DNA from: Streptomyces novaecaesareae
GTDB lineage: Bacteria; Actinomycetota; Actinomycetes; Streptomycetales; Streptomycetaceae
Direction of reading: 5' to 3'
NCBI RefSeq assembly: GCF_000716875.1
Contig: NZ_JNWQ01000033.1
Span: 7,860 to 71,859, forward strand
Length of the DNA: 64,000 nucleotides
The translations under genes and the position numbers were made by a program. Below, piece after piece: positions 16,174 through 25,462 of this stretch. How positions within the stretch are numbered: position 1 is the stretch's first letter; each line of letters begins with the position of its first letter. The notes beneath the pieces are model-generated. The model saw nothing but the letters and a program-made list of their open reading frames with translations. It was not told the origin of the DNA and did not search any database.

Positions 16174-19100
16174 GAGCAACTCCGCCAGCAGGGCCTGGGT
16201 CTGGTCCTGCGTCATCCCGTCGCCGCGGCCGTAGGCCTCCTCGTACGCGGCGTCGCCCAGCAGCTCCCGCAGGGCGGCCGCCGACCGCTCGCGCTCGACG
16301 CGGTCCAGGTAGCCGCCCTTCGGGCCGTTCAGTCCGCTGTGCGCACCCAGCAGGAGCGCCGCGAGCCCGGCCCGCTCCAGGTCCCGGTCGCGTTCGGCGA
16401 ACACCCGCAGCACCCCGACCACGGCCGGCACCACCATGACCGTCATCTGCTGCACGAAACCGTTGGCCGTGACCGAGCGCAGCGTCCGCCGGCCCTCGCG
16501 GAGCAGTTCGAGCCCCTGCTCAGGCTCTCCGGCCCGGGCCGTGATCCAGCCCCGGGCCGCGCTCAGCAGCCCGGCGACGACACTCGGCGCGAAGAAGTCG
16601 ATCTTGGCCAGGTGCAGCCGGTCCAGCTCGGCCAGGGCCTGCGCGTACTCGCCGCGTTGGGCGTGCACGCCGCAGAGCGTCAGGTGGCCGAACAGCCAGG
16701 CCCCGGTGCCGGACTGGTTCATGCCCGAGGAGTCGAGGTCCGCCAGCGCCTCCCGGACGACCCGCTCGCCGCGCTCCAGGTCCAGCTCCAGCAGGGCGTT
16801 GCCGAGGTTCACCTGCAGCATCGGCACCTCCTGCGGTGCCCCCAGTTGCTCGGCCAGCTCGATCGCCCGCTCGTACGCGGCGGCGGCGGCCTCCGGCTCG
16901 CCCCGGTTGGCCAGCGCCTCGCCCTGCGCGGACAGCGCCTGGGAGATCCCCCAGAGGTTGCCGGCCTGCCGGTACAGCTCCAGGGAGCGCTCGCCGTCCA
17001 GGACGCCCTGCTCCTCCCCGCCCGGCCAGTCGTTCATCACCTTGGCCCTGAGCTGCAGGATGAACGCCATGTCGTTGGCGCCGCCGTGGCGCTCGCAGCC
17101 CTCGACGGCCTCGTCGAGCAGTTCCTTCATCACGTCCACCCGGCCGGCCAGGAAGGCGCCGAAGACCCGCATCAGACCGGGGAAGCGGTAGGCCTGCGGC
17201 AGCTCCGGAGTGTAGGCGTCCAGGAGCCGCTGGGCGACCTCGACGGCCCGCGGGTCGCCGAGCACCTCCAGGTTCCCCTCGAAGAGCCCGATCAGCCGGT
17301 ACATCGCGAGCAGTCGGCGGGCCTCCTCGACCACCCCCTCGGGCATCGGCAGGCCGTACGCGAGCACGTTGCGCTCCAGCGGCACCGGCGGCGGGACGTC
17401 CGGGCCGAACGGGTCCGGGCCCAGCGCGGCCACCGCGTTGTACCAACTCCTGGCCTCCAGGCTGTAGTTGCGCAGCGACCAGTACCAGCTCATGCCGAGG
17501 GCGAGGGTCAGCGCCTGCTCCTCGTCCCAAAGGTCGATCGCGCGGCGCAGCGCGGCCCGGATGTTGTCCAGCTCGCGCTCCAGCACGGTCAGGCAGTGCA
17601 GCTGCCGGGGGCCGTGGACCTGCAGGTCGGCGTCGACCACCACGGAGCGGAAGTGCGCCAGGTGGCGGGCCTCGGTGGCGGCGCGCTCGGCGGCGGACGC
17701 GGCGAGGCGCTCGGTCGCGTACTCGTGGATGGTCTCCAGCATCCGGTAGCGCGGCAGGCTGGCACCGTCCAGGTCGGCGACCAGCAGGGACTTGTCGACC
17801 AGTGACAGCAGCAGGTCGGCGACCTCCCCCGGGGGCACCTCGACGCCGTCGGCGCAGACCGCCTCGGCGTCCTCCAGCTGCCAGCCGCCCGCGAACACCG
17901 AGAGCCGGCTCAGCACCGCCCGCTCCCGCTTGCCCAGCAGGTCCCAGCTCCAGTCGACCACCGCGCGCAGGGTCTGCTGGCGCGGCAGCAGGGTGCGGCT
18001 GCCCGCGGTGAGCAGCGCGAACCGGCCGTCCAGCCGGTCGGCTATCTGGCGGGCCGTCATCACCCGTAGCCGGGCGGCGGCCAGTTCGATGGCCAGCGGC
18101 AGCCCGTCCAGGCGGCGGCAGATCTCCGCGCAGGCCTCCGGCTCGCCCTGCGGATCGAAGCCCGGACGGGCGGCGGCGGCACGCTCGGCGAACAGCTGCA
18201 GCGCGACCGGGTCGGGCAGCGGCTCGACCGGTAGCACCGTCTCGCCGGGCACGCCGAGCGGCTCGCGGCTGGTGGCCAGCACGGTCAGCCCGGGGCACTC
18301 GGCGAGCAGCACGTCGACGAGGTCGGCGGCGGCCTGGATCAGGTGCTCGCAGTTGTCCAGGACGAGCAGCATCCGGCGGTGCCCGCAGTACTCGACGAGT
18401 CGGCGCAGCGGGTTCTCGACGCGCTTCTCCATCACCTCGGCGACCATGCTGGCGCTGTGCAGCACGATCTCGCGCAGGCCGAGCGCCGAGACCACGGCGG
18501 CGGGCAAGGCCTCCGGGCTCTCCAGCGGGGCGAGTTCGGCCACCCAGACGCCGTCCGGCCAGGTCCCGGCGGCCTGTTCGGCCCGGCCGGCCTCGACCGA
18601 GAGGCTGGTCTTGCCGGAGCCGCCGGGGCCGGTCAGGGTCACCAGCCGACGCTCCGTCAACAGGTCGCGCAGCGAGGCGAGATCGGACTCCCGGCCGACG
18701 AAGCTGGTCAGTCGGCCGCGCAGGTTGCCGCCGGCGCGCGGGAGTTGGGCGGCGGGCTCCGGCTTCGGCGCCGGCTCCGGCGTCGACATCGGTGCCGACA
18801 TCGGCGCCGGACTCGAACTCGACTCCGGCGCCTGCTCCGCCACCGGGGCGAGCAACTCGGCGTGGAGGGCCTGGAGTTGACGGCCCGGGTCGACACCCAG
18901 CTCATCGACCAGGGCCCGCCTGGTCCGCTCGTAGTGGCGCAGCGCCTCGGCCGTCCGGCCGCTCGCGTGCAGGGCCCGGATCATCAGCAGTTGCAGCGGT
19001 TCGTCCAGCGGCTGGCGCTCGCACAGCTCGGCGAGCTCGGCCACCAGCTCGGCCGCCCGGCCGAGCCCGAGGTCGGCGGTGATCCGGTGGCGGCGGACCT

Positions 19101-19554
19101 CCTCCCGCTGGGCCTCCAGCCGGGCGCCCGGGCCGGTGCGGTCCGGCAGGTCGGCGAGGGCGGGGCCGCGCCACAGTGCCAGGGCGGCGCGCAGCCGCTC
19201 GGCGGCGAGCACGTGGTCCCCGGCGTCCAGGGCGCGGCGGCCCTCGGCGGTCAGCCGCTGGAAGTCGGCGAGGTCGGTGGCGGGGCCGGTCAGCCAGTAG
19301 CCGGCCGGGCCGGAGCCGACCTCCTCCCGGCCGATGGTGCGGCGCAGTCGGCCGACCAGGGTCTGCAGCGCGGCGGAGGAGTCCTGCGGCGGCTCGGCGT
19401 CCCAGACCTCGTCCACCAGCAGGTCGGCCGGCACCGGGCGCCCCTGCCGCAGGGCCAGTGCGGTCAGCAGCGCCCGCAGCCGGGCGCCGCCGAGCGGTAC
19501 CGGGGTGCCGTCGTCGTGGTGGGCCGTGGTCGTACCGAGGATCCCGTAGTGCAC
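16168..19554 (-). CDS. AfsR-like SARP regulator with NB-ARC ATPase and TPR region
   Basis: 1128 residues from GTG 19554 (no strong ribosome-binding site, so the start is uncertain). In order: an OmpR-like winged helix (residues ~1-95), the bacterial transcriptional activation domain (~100-245), a Pro/Glu linker, an NB-ARC/AAA ATPase with Walker A GPGGSGKTS near 310 and VLDNCEHL, and a C-terminal TPR array. This is the AfsR/large-SARP architecture; such proteins activate secondary metabolism or development genes by binding direct repeats. It converges on the DrrAB-type exporter. The phased repeats at 14.0 kb are a possible target, by inference only. AfsR itself is phosphorylated by AfsK, and no kinase gene is adjacent here. 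Confidence 0.9.
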   Translation of the reverse strand: MHYGILGTTTAHHDDGTPVPLGGARLRALLTALALRQGRPVPADLLVDEVWDAEPPQDSSAALQTLVGRLRRTIGREEVGSGPAGYWLTGPATDLADFQRLTAEGRRALDAGDHVLAAERLRAALALWRGPALADLPDRTGPGARLEAQREEVRRHRITADLGLGRAAELVAELAELCERQPLDEPLQLLMIRALHASGRTAEALRHYERTRRALVDELGVDPGRQLQALHAELLAPVAEQAPESSSSPAPMSAPMSTPEPAPKPEPAAQLPRAGGNLRGRLTSFVGRESDLASLRDLLTERRLVTLTGPGGSGKTSLSVEAGRAEQAAGTWPDGVWVAELAPLESPEALPAAVVSALGLREIVLHSASMVAEVMEKRVENPLRRLVEYCGHRRMLLVLDNCEHLIQAAADLVDVLLAECPGLTVLATSREPLGVPGETVLPVEPLPDPVALQLFAERAAAARPGFDPQGEPEACAEICRRLDGLPLAIELAAARLRVMTARQIADRLDGRFALLTAGSRTLLPRQQTLRAVVDWSWDLLGKRERAVLSRLSVFAGGWQLEDAEAVCADGVEVPPGEVADLLLSLVDKSLLVADLDGASLPRYRMLETIHEYATERLAASAAERAATEARHLAHFRSVVVDADLQVHGPRQLHCLTVLERELDNIRAALRRAIDLWDEEQALTLALGMSWYWSLRNYSLEARSWYNAVAALGPDPFGPDVPPPVPLERNVLAYGLPMPEGVVEEARRLLAMYRLIGLFEGNLEVLGDPRAVEVAQRLLDAYTPELPQAYRFPGLMRVFGAFLAGRVDVMKELLDEAVEGCERHGGANDMAFILQLRAKVMNDWPGGEEQGVLDGERSLELYRQAGNLWGISQALSAQGEALANRGEPEAAAAAYERAIELAEQLGAPQEVPMLQVNLGNALLELDLERGERVVREALADLDSSGMNQSGTGAWLFGHLTLCGVHAQRGEYAQALAELDRLHLAKIDFFAPSVVAGLLSAARGWITARAGEPEQGLELLREGRRTLRSVTANGFVQQMTVMVVPAVVGVLRVFAERDRDLERAGLAALLLGAHSGLNGPKGGYLDRVERERSAAALRELLGDAAYEEAYGRGDGMTQDQTQALLAELLD

Positions 19555-19748
19555 CGGACCATTCTGGTCGATCGGCGAGGATGGGGGCGCACAATTGTGC
19601 GTAGCCCCCGTACGCGCACGGGAACGCGGAGGAACACGGCCGGGCGGCCGGACGTTCATCCGGAGCGGCTTGTCCGGTCACGGCCCGCCCGGCATGATCG
19701 AGCCCGACCCGTTCCACCCCTTCCCTCTGCCCACGGAGCACCCACACC

Positions 19749-20564
19749 ATGACCTTCGCCGCCACGCCGCGCTCCCGCAGCGAGGACCGCCGGATCAGCC
19801 CGGTGTTCTGGGTGCTCCTCGCCATACTCGGCACCTCCGGCTGGGCGGTGTACGCGGGCTACGGCAACGCGTCCTTCGGGGTGTTCCTGTTCGTCGTCGC
19901 GGGCTGGATGGTCTCGCTCTGCCTGCACGAGTACGCCCACGCCCGCACCGCGCTGCACGGCGGCGACATCACCGTCGGCGCCAAGGGCTACCTCACGCTC
20001 AACCCGCTGAAGTACGCCAACGTGCTGCTCAGCTTCGTGCTGCCGATCGTCTTCGTGATCCTCGGCGGCATCGGCCTGCCCGGCGGCTCGGTCTGGATCG
20101 AGCGGCACCGGATCCAGGGCCGGCTCAAGCACAGCCTGATCTCGGCGGCCGGCCCGCTGGTCAACCTGCTGATCGCGGCGGCGCTGCTGATCCCGATCGG
20201 CGCGGGCTGGCTGGACGACCCGACGGTGCACGCGTTCTGGAACGGCTACGAGCTGACCATCTCGCCGTTCTCCGGCGCGCTCGGCTTCCTCGGCTTCCTG
20301 CAGCTCAGCGCGGCGGTGCTGAACCTGCTGCCGGTGCCGGGCCTGGACGGCTACGGCATCGTCGAGCCCTGGCTGTCGTACAAGACCCGGCGCGCGGTCG
20401 AGCCGTTCGCGCCGTACGGGATGCTCGCGGTGTTCGCGCTGCTGTGGCAGCCCGAGGTGAACTCGTTCTTCTTCGGGATCGTCCACGACCTGATGAACCT
20501 CTTCGGCGTGGACCAGGACTACGCGACGCTCGGCCGGTACCTGTTCAGCTTCTGGAAGAACTAG
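19749..20564 (+). CDS. Site-2 protease family (M50) intramembrane metalloprotease
   Basis: 271 residues, five to six membrane segments. The zinc site HEYAH lies near residue 60 within a transmembrane helix, and the second motif NLLPVPGLDGYGI supplies the conserved Asp near residue 200. Both hallmarks of M50 proteases are therefore intact. No PDZ domain is present, placing it with the short SREBP-like group rather than RseP. The substrate is unknown; the gene stands alone. Confidence 0.88.
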   Translation: MTFAATPRSRSEDRRISPVFWVLLAILGTSGWAVYAGYGNASFGVFLFVVAGWMVSLCLHEYAHARTALHGGDITVGAKGYLTLNPLKYANVLLSFVLPIVFVILGGIGLPGGSVWIERHRIQGRLKHSLISAAGPLVNLLIAAALLIPIGAGWLDDPTVHAFWNGYELTISPFSGALGFLGFLQLSAAVLNLLPVPGLDGYGIVEPWLSYKTRRAVEPFAPYGMLAVFALLWQPEVNSFFFGIVHDLMNLFGVDQDYATLGRYLFSFWKN

Positions 20565-20575
20565 GGCGTGTCTGT

Positions 20576-20767
20576 TCAGCCCTGCTCGGCCGCCGCCGCG
20601 GCCTCGGCGATCTTCGCCCGGCGGCGGTTCAGCCACAGCACGTTGCTGGCCACACCGGCCATCGGCAGCCAGATCAGGCCCAGCCAGAAGCCCTGGGTCA
20701 GCGAGAAGACGGCGGCGGCCAGCGCGAGGACGACGACGATCAGGGCGAGCAGGGACGTGCGGGGCAT
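20576..20767 (-). CDS. Small two-TM membrane protein
   Basis: 63 residues with two predicted membrane helices (LLALIVVVLALAAAVFSL and WLGLIWLPMAGVASNVLWL), then a short basic/Ala-rich tail. It starts with ATG at 20767 after GGAGCC. It converges on the protease gene with only 11 bases between stops. Function unrecognised. Confidence 0.65.
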   Translation of the reverse strand: MPRTSLLALIVVVLALAAAVFSLTQGFWLGLIWLPMAGVASNVLWLNRRRAKIAEAAAAAEQG

Positions 20768-20852
20768 GGCGGAAGGCTCCTAGAACGGGTGCGGCCGACC
20801 GGGTCGCGGCCGCCACCCATTGTCGCCGACCTCACCTCCGGGACGGGCCCAG

Positions 20853-20882
20853 GGGTGAGGTCGACACGGGTGAGGTCGACAC
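20853..20882. repeat. 15-bp perfect tandem duplication
   Basis: Two identical head-to-tail copies of gggtgaggtcgacac just beyond the 3' end of the F420-dependent oxidoreductase gene. Confidence 0.8.
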
Positions 20883-20897
20883 TGCGGAACCGGCGGA

Positions 20898-21590
20898 TCA
20901 CACGTCGGTGATCCGCAGGCCCGCGTGGGCCTTGTAGCGGCGGTTGACCGAGATCAGGTTGGCCACCAGCGCCTCGACCTGGTGGGCGTTGCGCAGCCGG
21001 CCCGCGTAGATGCCGCGCATGCCGGGGATCCGGGCGGCCAGGGCGCGCACCACGTCGGTGGCGGCGCGCTCGTCGCCGAGCACCATGACGTCGGTGTCGA
21101 TCGCCTCCACCGACTCGTCCTGCAGCAGCACCGCCGAGAGGTGGTGGAAGGCGGCGGTGACCCGGGAGTCCGGCAGCAGCGCGGCGGCCTGCTGGGCGGC
21201 GCTGCCCTCCTCCGGCGTCAGCGCGTACGCGCCCTGCTTGTCGAAGCCGAGCGGGTTGACGCAGTCGACGACGATCTTGCCGGAGAGTTCCTCGCGCAGC
21301 GCGGTCAGGGTGGCGGCGTGGCCGTCCCACGGGACCGCGATGATCACCACGTCGCTCTCCCGGGCGACGGTGGCGTTGTCGGCGCCGCGCACGCCGAGGC
21401 CGAGTTCGGCGGCCGAGGCCTCGGCCCGGGCGGCGTCGCGGGAGCCGATGATCACCTGCTGGCCGGCCTTGGCCAGCCGCAGGGCCAGGCCCCGCCCCTG
21501 GTCGCCGGTGCCGCCGAGGACGCCGACCACCAGCTGTGAGACGTCCGGCAGTTCGTGGGCCGGGTTTGTCGCTGAATCGAGGGAAGTCAT
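20898..21590 (-). CDS. npdG: F420H2:NADP+ oxidoreductase
   Basis: 230 residues from ATG 21590. The Rossmann dinucleotide motif GVLGGTGDQGRGLALRLA opens the protein, followed by the NADP-selective IIGSRDAARA. Also present are VIIAVPWDGH and the C-terminal DVVRALAARIPGMRGIYAGRLRNAHQVEALVANLISVNRRYKAHAGLRITDV typical of Fno/NpdG. It moves hydride between coenzyme F420 and NADP+, supplying F420H2 to reductases in actinomycetes. The start has a poor ribosome-binding site. Divergent from the next gene with 47 bases between starts. Confidence 0.92.
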   Translation of the reverse strand: MTSLDSATNPAHELPDVSQLVVGVLGGTGDQGRGLALRLAKAGQQVIIGSRDAARAEASAAELGLGVRGADNATVARESDVVIIAVPWDGHAATLTALREELSGKIVVDCVNPLGFDKQGAYALTPEEGSAAQQAAALLPDSRVTAAFHHLSAVLLQDESVEAIDTDVMVLGDERAATDVVRALAARIPGMRGIYAGRLRNAHQVEALVANLISVNRRYKAHAGLRITDV

Positions 21591-21637
21591 GGGCCGATCC
21601 TGCCAAATCCCCGGCCCGGCGCGACATCCTGGCCCGC

Positions 21638-22243
21638 ATGGACGCGGTGAGAGTTTCGGCACTCCGGGAGCGGCTGACGGGCACGGGCTGGCTGGAGGCG
21701 GTCGGCGGCTTCGCCGGTTCGCTGCGGCGCTCGGTGGAGCGGCGCGGGGCCGCCGGGCTGCTGCTGGTCGGCACCGAGGCGTACGAGCCCTGGCACCTGG
21801 CCGCCCACCTGGAGGACGAGGCCGCCTGGTCGGCCGTCCCCCGGCTGGCGCCCACCCTGCTGCGGCACCGTCCGCCGGCGGGCGCCCCGGCCCACCTGGC
21901 GCACGACCTGCGGCGGCTCGCCGAGGCCGGGCGCGGCGCCACCGTCCTGCTGGTGGCCCCGGAGGCGGCCGGGGCCCCGCTGCTGGAGCGGGTGCACGAC
22001 GCCCGGCGGCAGGGCGCGACCGTCCTGGCGCTGGACGGCGCGGCCGCCGCCGAGCCGGGCGACCTCGGCGGGCTCGCGCACGAGCGGCTGGCCGTCGGCA
22101 CCGCCGCCGAGGAGCCCTTCGACCTCGCCCAGCACCTGGTCAGCGCCGCCGCGGGCCACCCGCCCGGCCACCGCACCGCCCTGAACCGCCTGGCCGCCCT
22201 CGCCGCCCGGCTGACCTCCGCCCCCACGATCAGCCGCTGGTAG
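21638..22243 (+). CDS. Conserved streptomycete protein of unknown function
   Basis: 201 residues from ATG 21638. Soluble, Ala/Leu/Arg-rich, with alternating hydrophobic strands and helices (AGLLLVGTEAYEPWHLAAHL, GATVLLVAPEA, GATVLALDG) that suggest a Rossmann-like or SIS-type alpha/beta fold. No catalytic motif is recognised. I have the impression that it is conserved in streptomycetes beside npdG. No signal peptide or membrane helix. Confidence 0.75.
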   Translation: MDAVRVSALRERLTGTGWLEAVGGFAGSLRRSVERRGAAGLLLVGTEAYEPWHLAAHLEDEAAWSAVPRLAPTLLRHRPPAGAPAHLAHDLRRLAEAGRGATVLLVAPEAAGAPLLERVHDARRQGATVLALDGAAAAEPGDLGGLAHERLAVGTAAEEPFDLAQHLVSAAAGHPPGHRTALNRLAALAARLTSAPTISRW

Positions 22244-22280
22244 GCCCGATCGCGCGCGGTTGGTCACGAACGCTGCGTCA

Positions 22281-22544
22281 TCACGTGTGGTAGACCGTGG
22301 AACGGTGGCCGACATGGACGACCCACACCACCAGCTGTCCGTCGTCGATCGTGTAGATGATTCGGTAGTCGCCCACGCGCAGGCGTCGGCGATCGGGCTG
22401 CGACACCAGCGCAGTGGTGCTGAAGCCGAACGGATCGCTTTCCAGCTCCGTCAGCTTGGCCAGGATACGAAGCGCCATGTCGCGGGGGATCTTCCGGAGT
22501 TCGGCCTGAGCCTCCGGCCGGAAGACGGTCCGGTAGTCACTCAC
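22281..22544 (-). CDS. RelE/ParE-family toxin
   Basis: 87 residues with the RelE pattern: YRTVFRPEAQAELRKIPRDMALRILAKLTELESDPFG, then LVSQPDRRRLRVGDYRIIYTIDDGQLVVWVVHVGHRSTVY. The basic residues in RRLRVGDYRIIY and the C-terminal HVGHR...Y are those used for mRNA cleavage in this family. It overlaps the antitoxin gene by eight bases. Confidence 0.9.
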   Translation of the reverse strand: MSDYRTVFRPEAQAELRKIPRDMALRILAKLTELESDPFGFSTTALVSQPDRRRLRVGDYRIIYTIDDGQLVVWVVHVGHRSTVYHT

Positions 22545-22806
22545 TGCGGGCCAGCGTCTCCCTCATGACGTCCTCGATGGCAATGCCCGGCGAGGAGTTG
22601 GCCATGCGTTCGTCGATGATCCGGTTGATCTCCCGCTCTTCCCACTCCTGGTACTTCCGCAGGACCTCGATCGACACGACGGCGGCGACCTCCTTTCCGC
22701 GGCGCGTGATCACGGTGGGCACGTCATCCCGGTCGGCCCGCTCGACGACCTCGGCCAGGTGCGCGCGGACGTCGCGGATCGACTCTATGGGCAACGGTTG
22801 CGTCAT
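22537..22806 (-). CDS. Phd/RelB-type antitoxin
   Basis: 89 residues from ATG 22806. The start IESIRDVRAHLAEVVERADRDDVPTVITRRGKEVAAVVSIEVLRKYQEWEE is a Phd/YefM fold, and the acidic C-terminal helix would cover the toxin. It is upstream of and overlaps the RelE gene, the standard antitoxin-first order. A GTG/ATG start farther upstream (22842) is possible but lacks a better ribosome-binding site. Confidence 0.88.
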   Translation of the reverse strand: MTQPLPIESIRDVRAHLAEVVERADRDDVPTVITRRGKEVAAVVSIEVLRKYQEWEEREINRIIDERMANSSPGIAIEDVMRETLARSE

Positions 22807-22912
22807 GCGCCCAAGCGTACAGGGTGTCCCATGTGTACACAACGGTTATCGGTCGCGCGCGGCTGGAAAACCCTTTGCGGGAGCGGGGGCCGCCGTCTCA
22901 GGATGATGGTTC

Positions 22913-24250
22913 GTGAACGTCGACGAACCCCCGCATCCCCCCACGCCCGGGCGGGCCCGGGCGCTGCTGCGCTCGCTGACGCCCGATCTCGCGCCCTGGC
23001 GTGCCTCGCGCGACTTCCGCTACCTCTGGACGTCCGGCTGCGTCACCAGCTTCGGCAGCTTCCTGACCCTCGTGGCCGTGCCGATGCAGATCAAGGAGCT
23101 CACCGACTCCTCCCTCGCGGTCGGCCTGGTCGGCGCCGTCGAACTCGTCCCGCTGATCGTCTTCGGCCTCTGGGGCGGCGCCCTCGCCGACGCCCTGGAC
23201 CGCCGCAGGCTGGTGCTGCGCGCCGAGGCCGCGCTCGGCCTGCTGGCCGGGCTGCTGCTGCTCAACGCCCTGCTGCCGCACCCGCTGCTCTGGCCGATCT
23301 ACCTGGTCGCCGCGCTGGTCGCGGCCGCCGACGGCCTGCAGCGCCCGGCGCTGGACTCGCTCACCCCGCGGATCGTCCCGCACCAGCACCTGACCGCCGC
23401 GTTCGCCCTCAAGTCCCTGTACCACAACGCCGCTTCGGTGGCCGGGCCGGCGCTGGCCGGTGTCGTGGTGGCCTTCGCCGGGGTGCAGACCGCGTACGCG
23501 CTGGACGTGCTCACCTTCGCCGTCTCGCTGCTGCTGCTCGTCCGGATCAAGGCCGTCCCGCCGCCCACCGGTGCCGAGCGGCCGTCGGTACGGGCGGTGC
23601 TCACCGGCGTCCGGTACGCCTGGAGCCGCAAGGACCTGCTCGGCACCTACGCGATCGACGTCTGCGCCATGCTGTTCGCCTACCCCGTGGCCGTCTTCCC
23701 GTTCCTGGCCTCGGACTTGGGCGCGGACTGGGCGCTCGGCCCGATGTACGCGGCCTCCGCGGCCGGCGCCCTGCTGGTCGGGGCGACCAGCGGCTGGACG
23801 TCCCGGATCCACCGGCACGGGCGGCTGCTGGTCGCCGCCGCCGTCGCCTGGGGTGCGGCGATGGCACTCGCCGGGCTGTCCGGGAGCATCTGGCTGGTGC
23901 TGCTCGGGCTGGCGCTGGCCGGCGGCGCCGACGAGATCAGCGGGCTCGCCCGGTCGACCATGTGGAACCAGTCGATCCCGGACGAGGTCCGCGGCCGGAT
24001 GGCCGGTGTGGAGCTGCTCAGCTACTCCGTCGGCCCCCAGCTCGGCCAGGTCCGGGCCGGCACGATGGCCGGGCTGGTCGGGGTGCGCGCCGCCGTCTGG
24101 ACGGGCGGTGTCGCCTGCGTCGTCGCCGTCCTCGCGGTCGCCGCCGCGCTGCCGAGGCTGCTCGCCTACGACGACCGCACCGACCCGCACGCCGCCGCCG
24201 TCCGTGCCGAGCACGAGCGGGCGCAGCGGGAGGCGGCCGCTGCGGCGTGA
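22913..24250 (+). CDS. MFS transporter (MFS_3 / enterobactin exporter-like)
   Basis: 445 residues from GTG 22913, with about 10-12 membrane segments. The region DFRYLWTSGCVTSFGSFLTLVAVPMQIKELTDSS and motif A GGALADALDRRRLVL are typical of the MFS_3 (EntS-like) family, as is the central SLYHNAASVAGPALAG. These proteins export small hydrophobic compounds or siderophores, but nothing nearby suggests a substrate. It ends in a charged Ala/Glu/Arg tail. Confidence 0.85.
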   Translation: MNVDEPPHPPTPGRARALLRSLTPDLAPWRASRDFRYLWTSGCVTSFGSFLTLVAVPMQIKELTDSSLAVGLVGAVELVPLIVFGLWGGALADALDRRRLVLRAEAALGLLAGLLLLNALLPHPLLWPIYLVAALVAAADGLQRPALDSLTPRIVPHQHLTAAFALKSLYHNAASVAGPALAGVVVAFAGVQTAYALDVLTFAVSLLLLVRIKAVPPPTGAERPSVRAVLTGVRYAWSRKDLLGTYAIDVCAMLFAYPVAVFPFLASDLGADWALGPMYAASAAGALLVGATSGWTSRIHRHGRLLVAAAVAWGAAMALAGLSGSIWLVLLGLALAGGADEISGLARSTMWNQSIPDEVRGRMAGVELLSYSVGPQLGQVRAGTMAGLVGVRAAVWTGGVACVVAVLAVAAALPRLLAYDDRTDPHAAAVRAEHERAQREAAAAA

Positions 24251-24252
24251 CG

Positions 24253-24480
24253 CTACTGCGCGCGGTCCTCCGGCTTGTCGCTCCACCGCGGGTCGTTGCT
24301 CCACTCCCGGTTGCGCTCGTCCGCGATCCGCAGCGCCTGGGCGGCCTCCTCGGGGCTGTCGTACGGCCCGAGGCGGTCCTTCGCCGGGCACTCCGGGCCC
24401 TCCTCGACCTTGTTGTGCTTGATGCAGTAGAACCACTCGCCGGGCTTGCCGGTCGGCTTTCGGTGGAATCCGAGGGGCAT
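24253..24480 (-). CDS. Small conserved protein with Cys pair
   Basis: 75 residues from ATG 24480 (GGGAGAGCG upstream). Hydrophilic, with [45 protein letters not shown]. The C-x(10)-C spacing and the [11 protein letters not shown] segment suggest a compact SPOR-like or small metal-binding fold. It converges on the MFS gene with a two-base gap and is divergent from map. Function unrecognised. Confidence 0.75.
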   Translation of the reverse strand: MPLGFHRKPTGKPGEWFYCIKHNKVEEGPECPAKDRLGPYDSPEEAAQALRIADERNREWSNDPRWSDKPEDRAQ

Positions 24481-24598
24481 GGCGCTCTCCCGTTCAGACG
24501 GCTGGCGTTCAGAGGTTGGGTCGGTACCGATCATTCCCCGCCCCGGGCCGCCCTGCACACCGCCCACCCCTGCGACACCCGCGACTAGACTCGCGGCC

Positions 24599-25444
24599 AT
24601 GGCTCTCGTACCCGGCATCCAGTCCCCCACCCGCAAGGTCCCGGCGCACATCGCGCGTCCCGAGTACGTCGGGCGGCCCGCTCCGACGCCGTACACCGGG
24701 CCCGAGGTGCAGACCGCCGAGACGGTCGAGAAGATGCGGATCGCGGGCGGGATCGCCGCCCGGGCGATGGAGGAGGCGGCGAAGCTCATCGCCCCCGGCG
24801 TCACCACGGACGCGCTGGACGCCGTCGCCCACGAGTACATGTGCGACCACGGCGCCTACCCGTCCGACCTCGGCTACCGCGGCTTCCCCAAGTCCGTCTG
24901 CACCTCGATCAACGAGGTGATCTGCCACGGCATCCCGGACTCGACGGTGCTGCAGGACGGCGACATCGTCAACATCGACGCCACCGCCTACATCCACGGG
25001 GTGCACGGCGACCTCAACGCCACCTACCTGGTCGGCGACGTGGACGAGGAGTCCCGGCTGCTCGTCGAGCGCACCCGGGAGTCCCTCAACCGGGCGATCA
25101 AGGCGGTCAAACCGGGCCGTCAGATCAACGTCATCGGACGGGTCATCGAGTCCTACGCCAAGCGCTTCGACTACGGCGTGGTGCGGGACTTCACCGGACA
25201 CGGCATCAACACGTCGTTCCACTCCGGCCTGATCGTCCCGCACTACGACAGCGAGCGGGCCACCGAGGTGATCAAGCCGGGCATGACCTTCACCATCGAG
25301 CCGATGCTGACCCTGGGCACCTACGACTACGAGATCTGGCCGGACGGCTGGACGGTCGTCACCAAGGACCGCAAGCGCACCGCCCAGTTCGAGCACACCC
25401 TGGTGGTCACGGCGGACGGCGCGGAGATCCTCACCCTGCCGTAG
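24599..25444 (+). CDS. map: Methionine aminopeptidase, type I
   Basis: 281 residues from ATG 24599. The five metal ligands are in place: Asp in [11 protein letters not shown] and [10 protein letters not shown], His in [12 protein letters not shown], Glu in FTIEPMLT, and Glu in AQFEHTLVV. The N-terminal ~40-residue extension ([19 protein letters not shown]) is characteristic of actinobacterial type I MetAPs with a PxxP segment. It removes the initiator Met from nascent proteins. Monocistronic. Confidence 0.96.
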   Translation: MALVPGIQSPTRKVPAHIARPEYVGRPAPTPYTGPEVQTAETVEKMRIAGGIAARAMEEAAKLIAPGVTTDALDAVAHEYMCDHGAYPSDLGYRGFPKSVCTSINEVICHGIPDSTVLQDGDIVNIDATAYIHGVHGDLNATYLVGDVDEESRLLVERTRESLNRAIKAVKPGRQINVIGRVIESYAKRFDYGVVRDFTGHGINTSFHSGLIVPHYDSERATEVIKPGMTFTIEPMLTLGTYDYEIWPDGWTVVTKDRKRTAQFEHTLVVTADGAEILTLP

Positions 25445-25462
25445 GTCAGCCCCGGAGCCCCG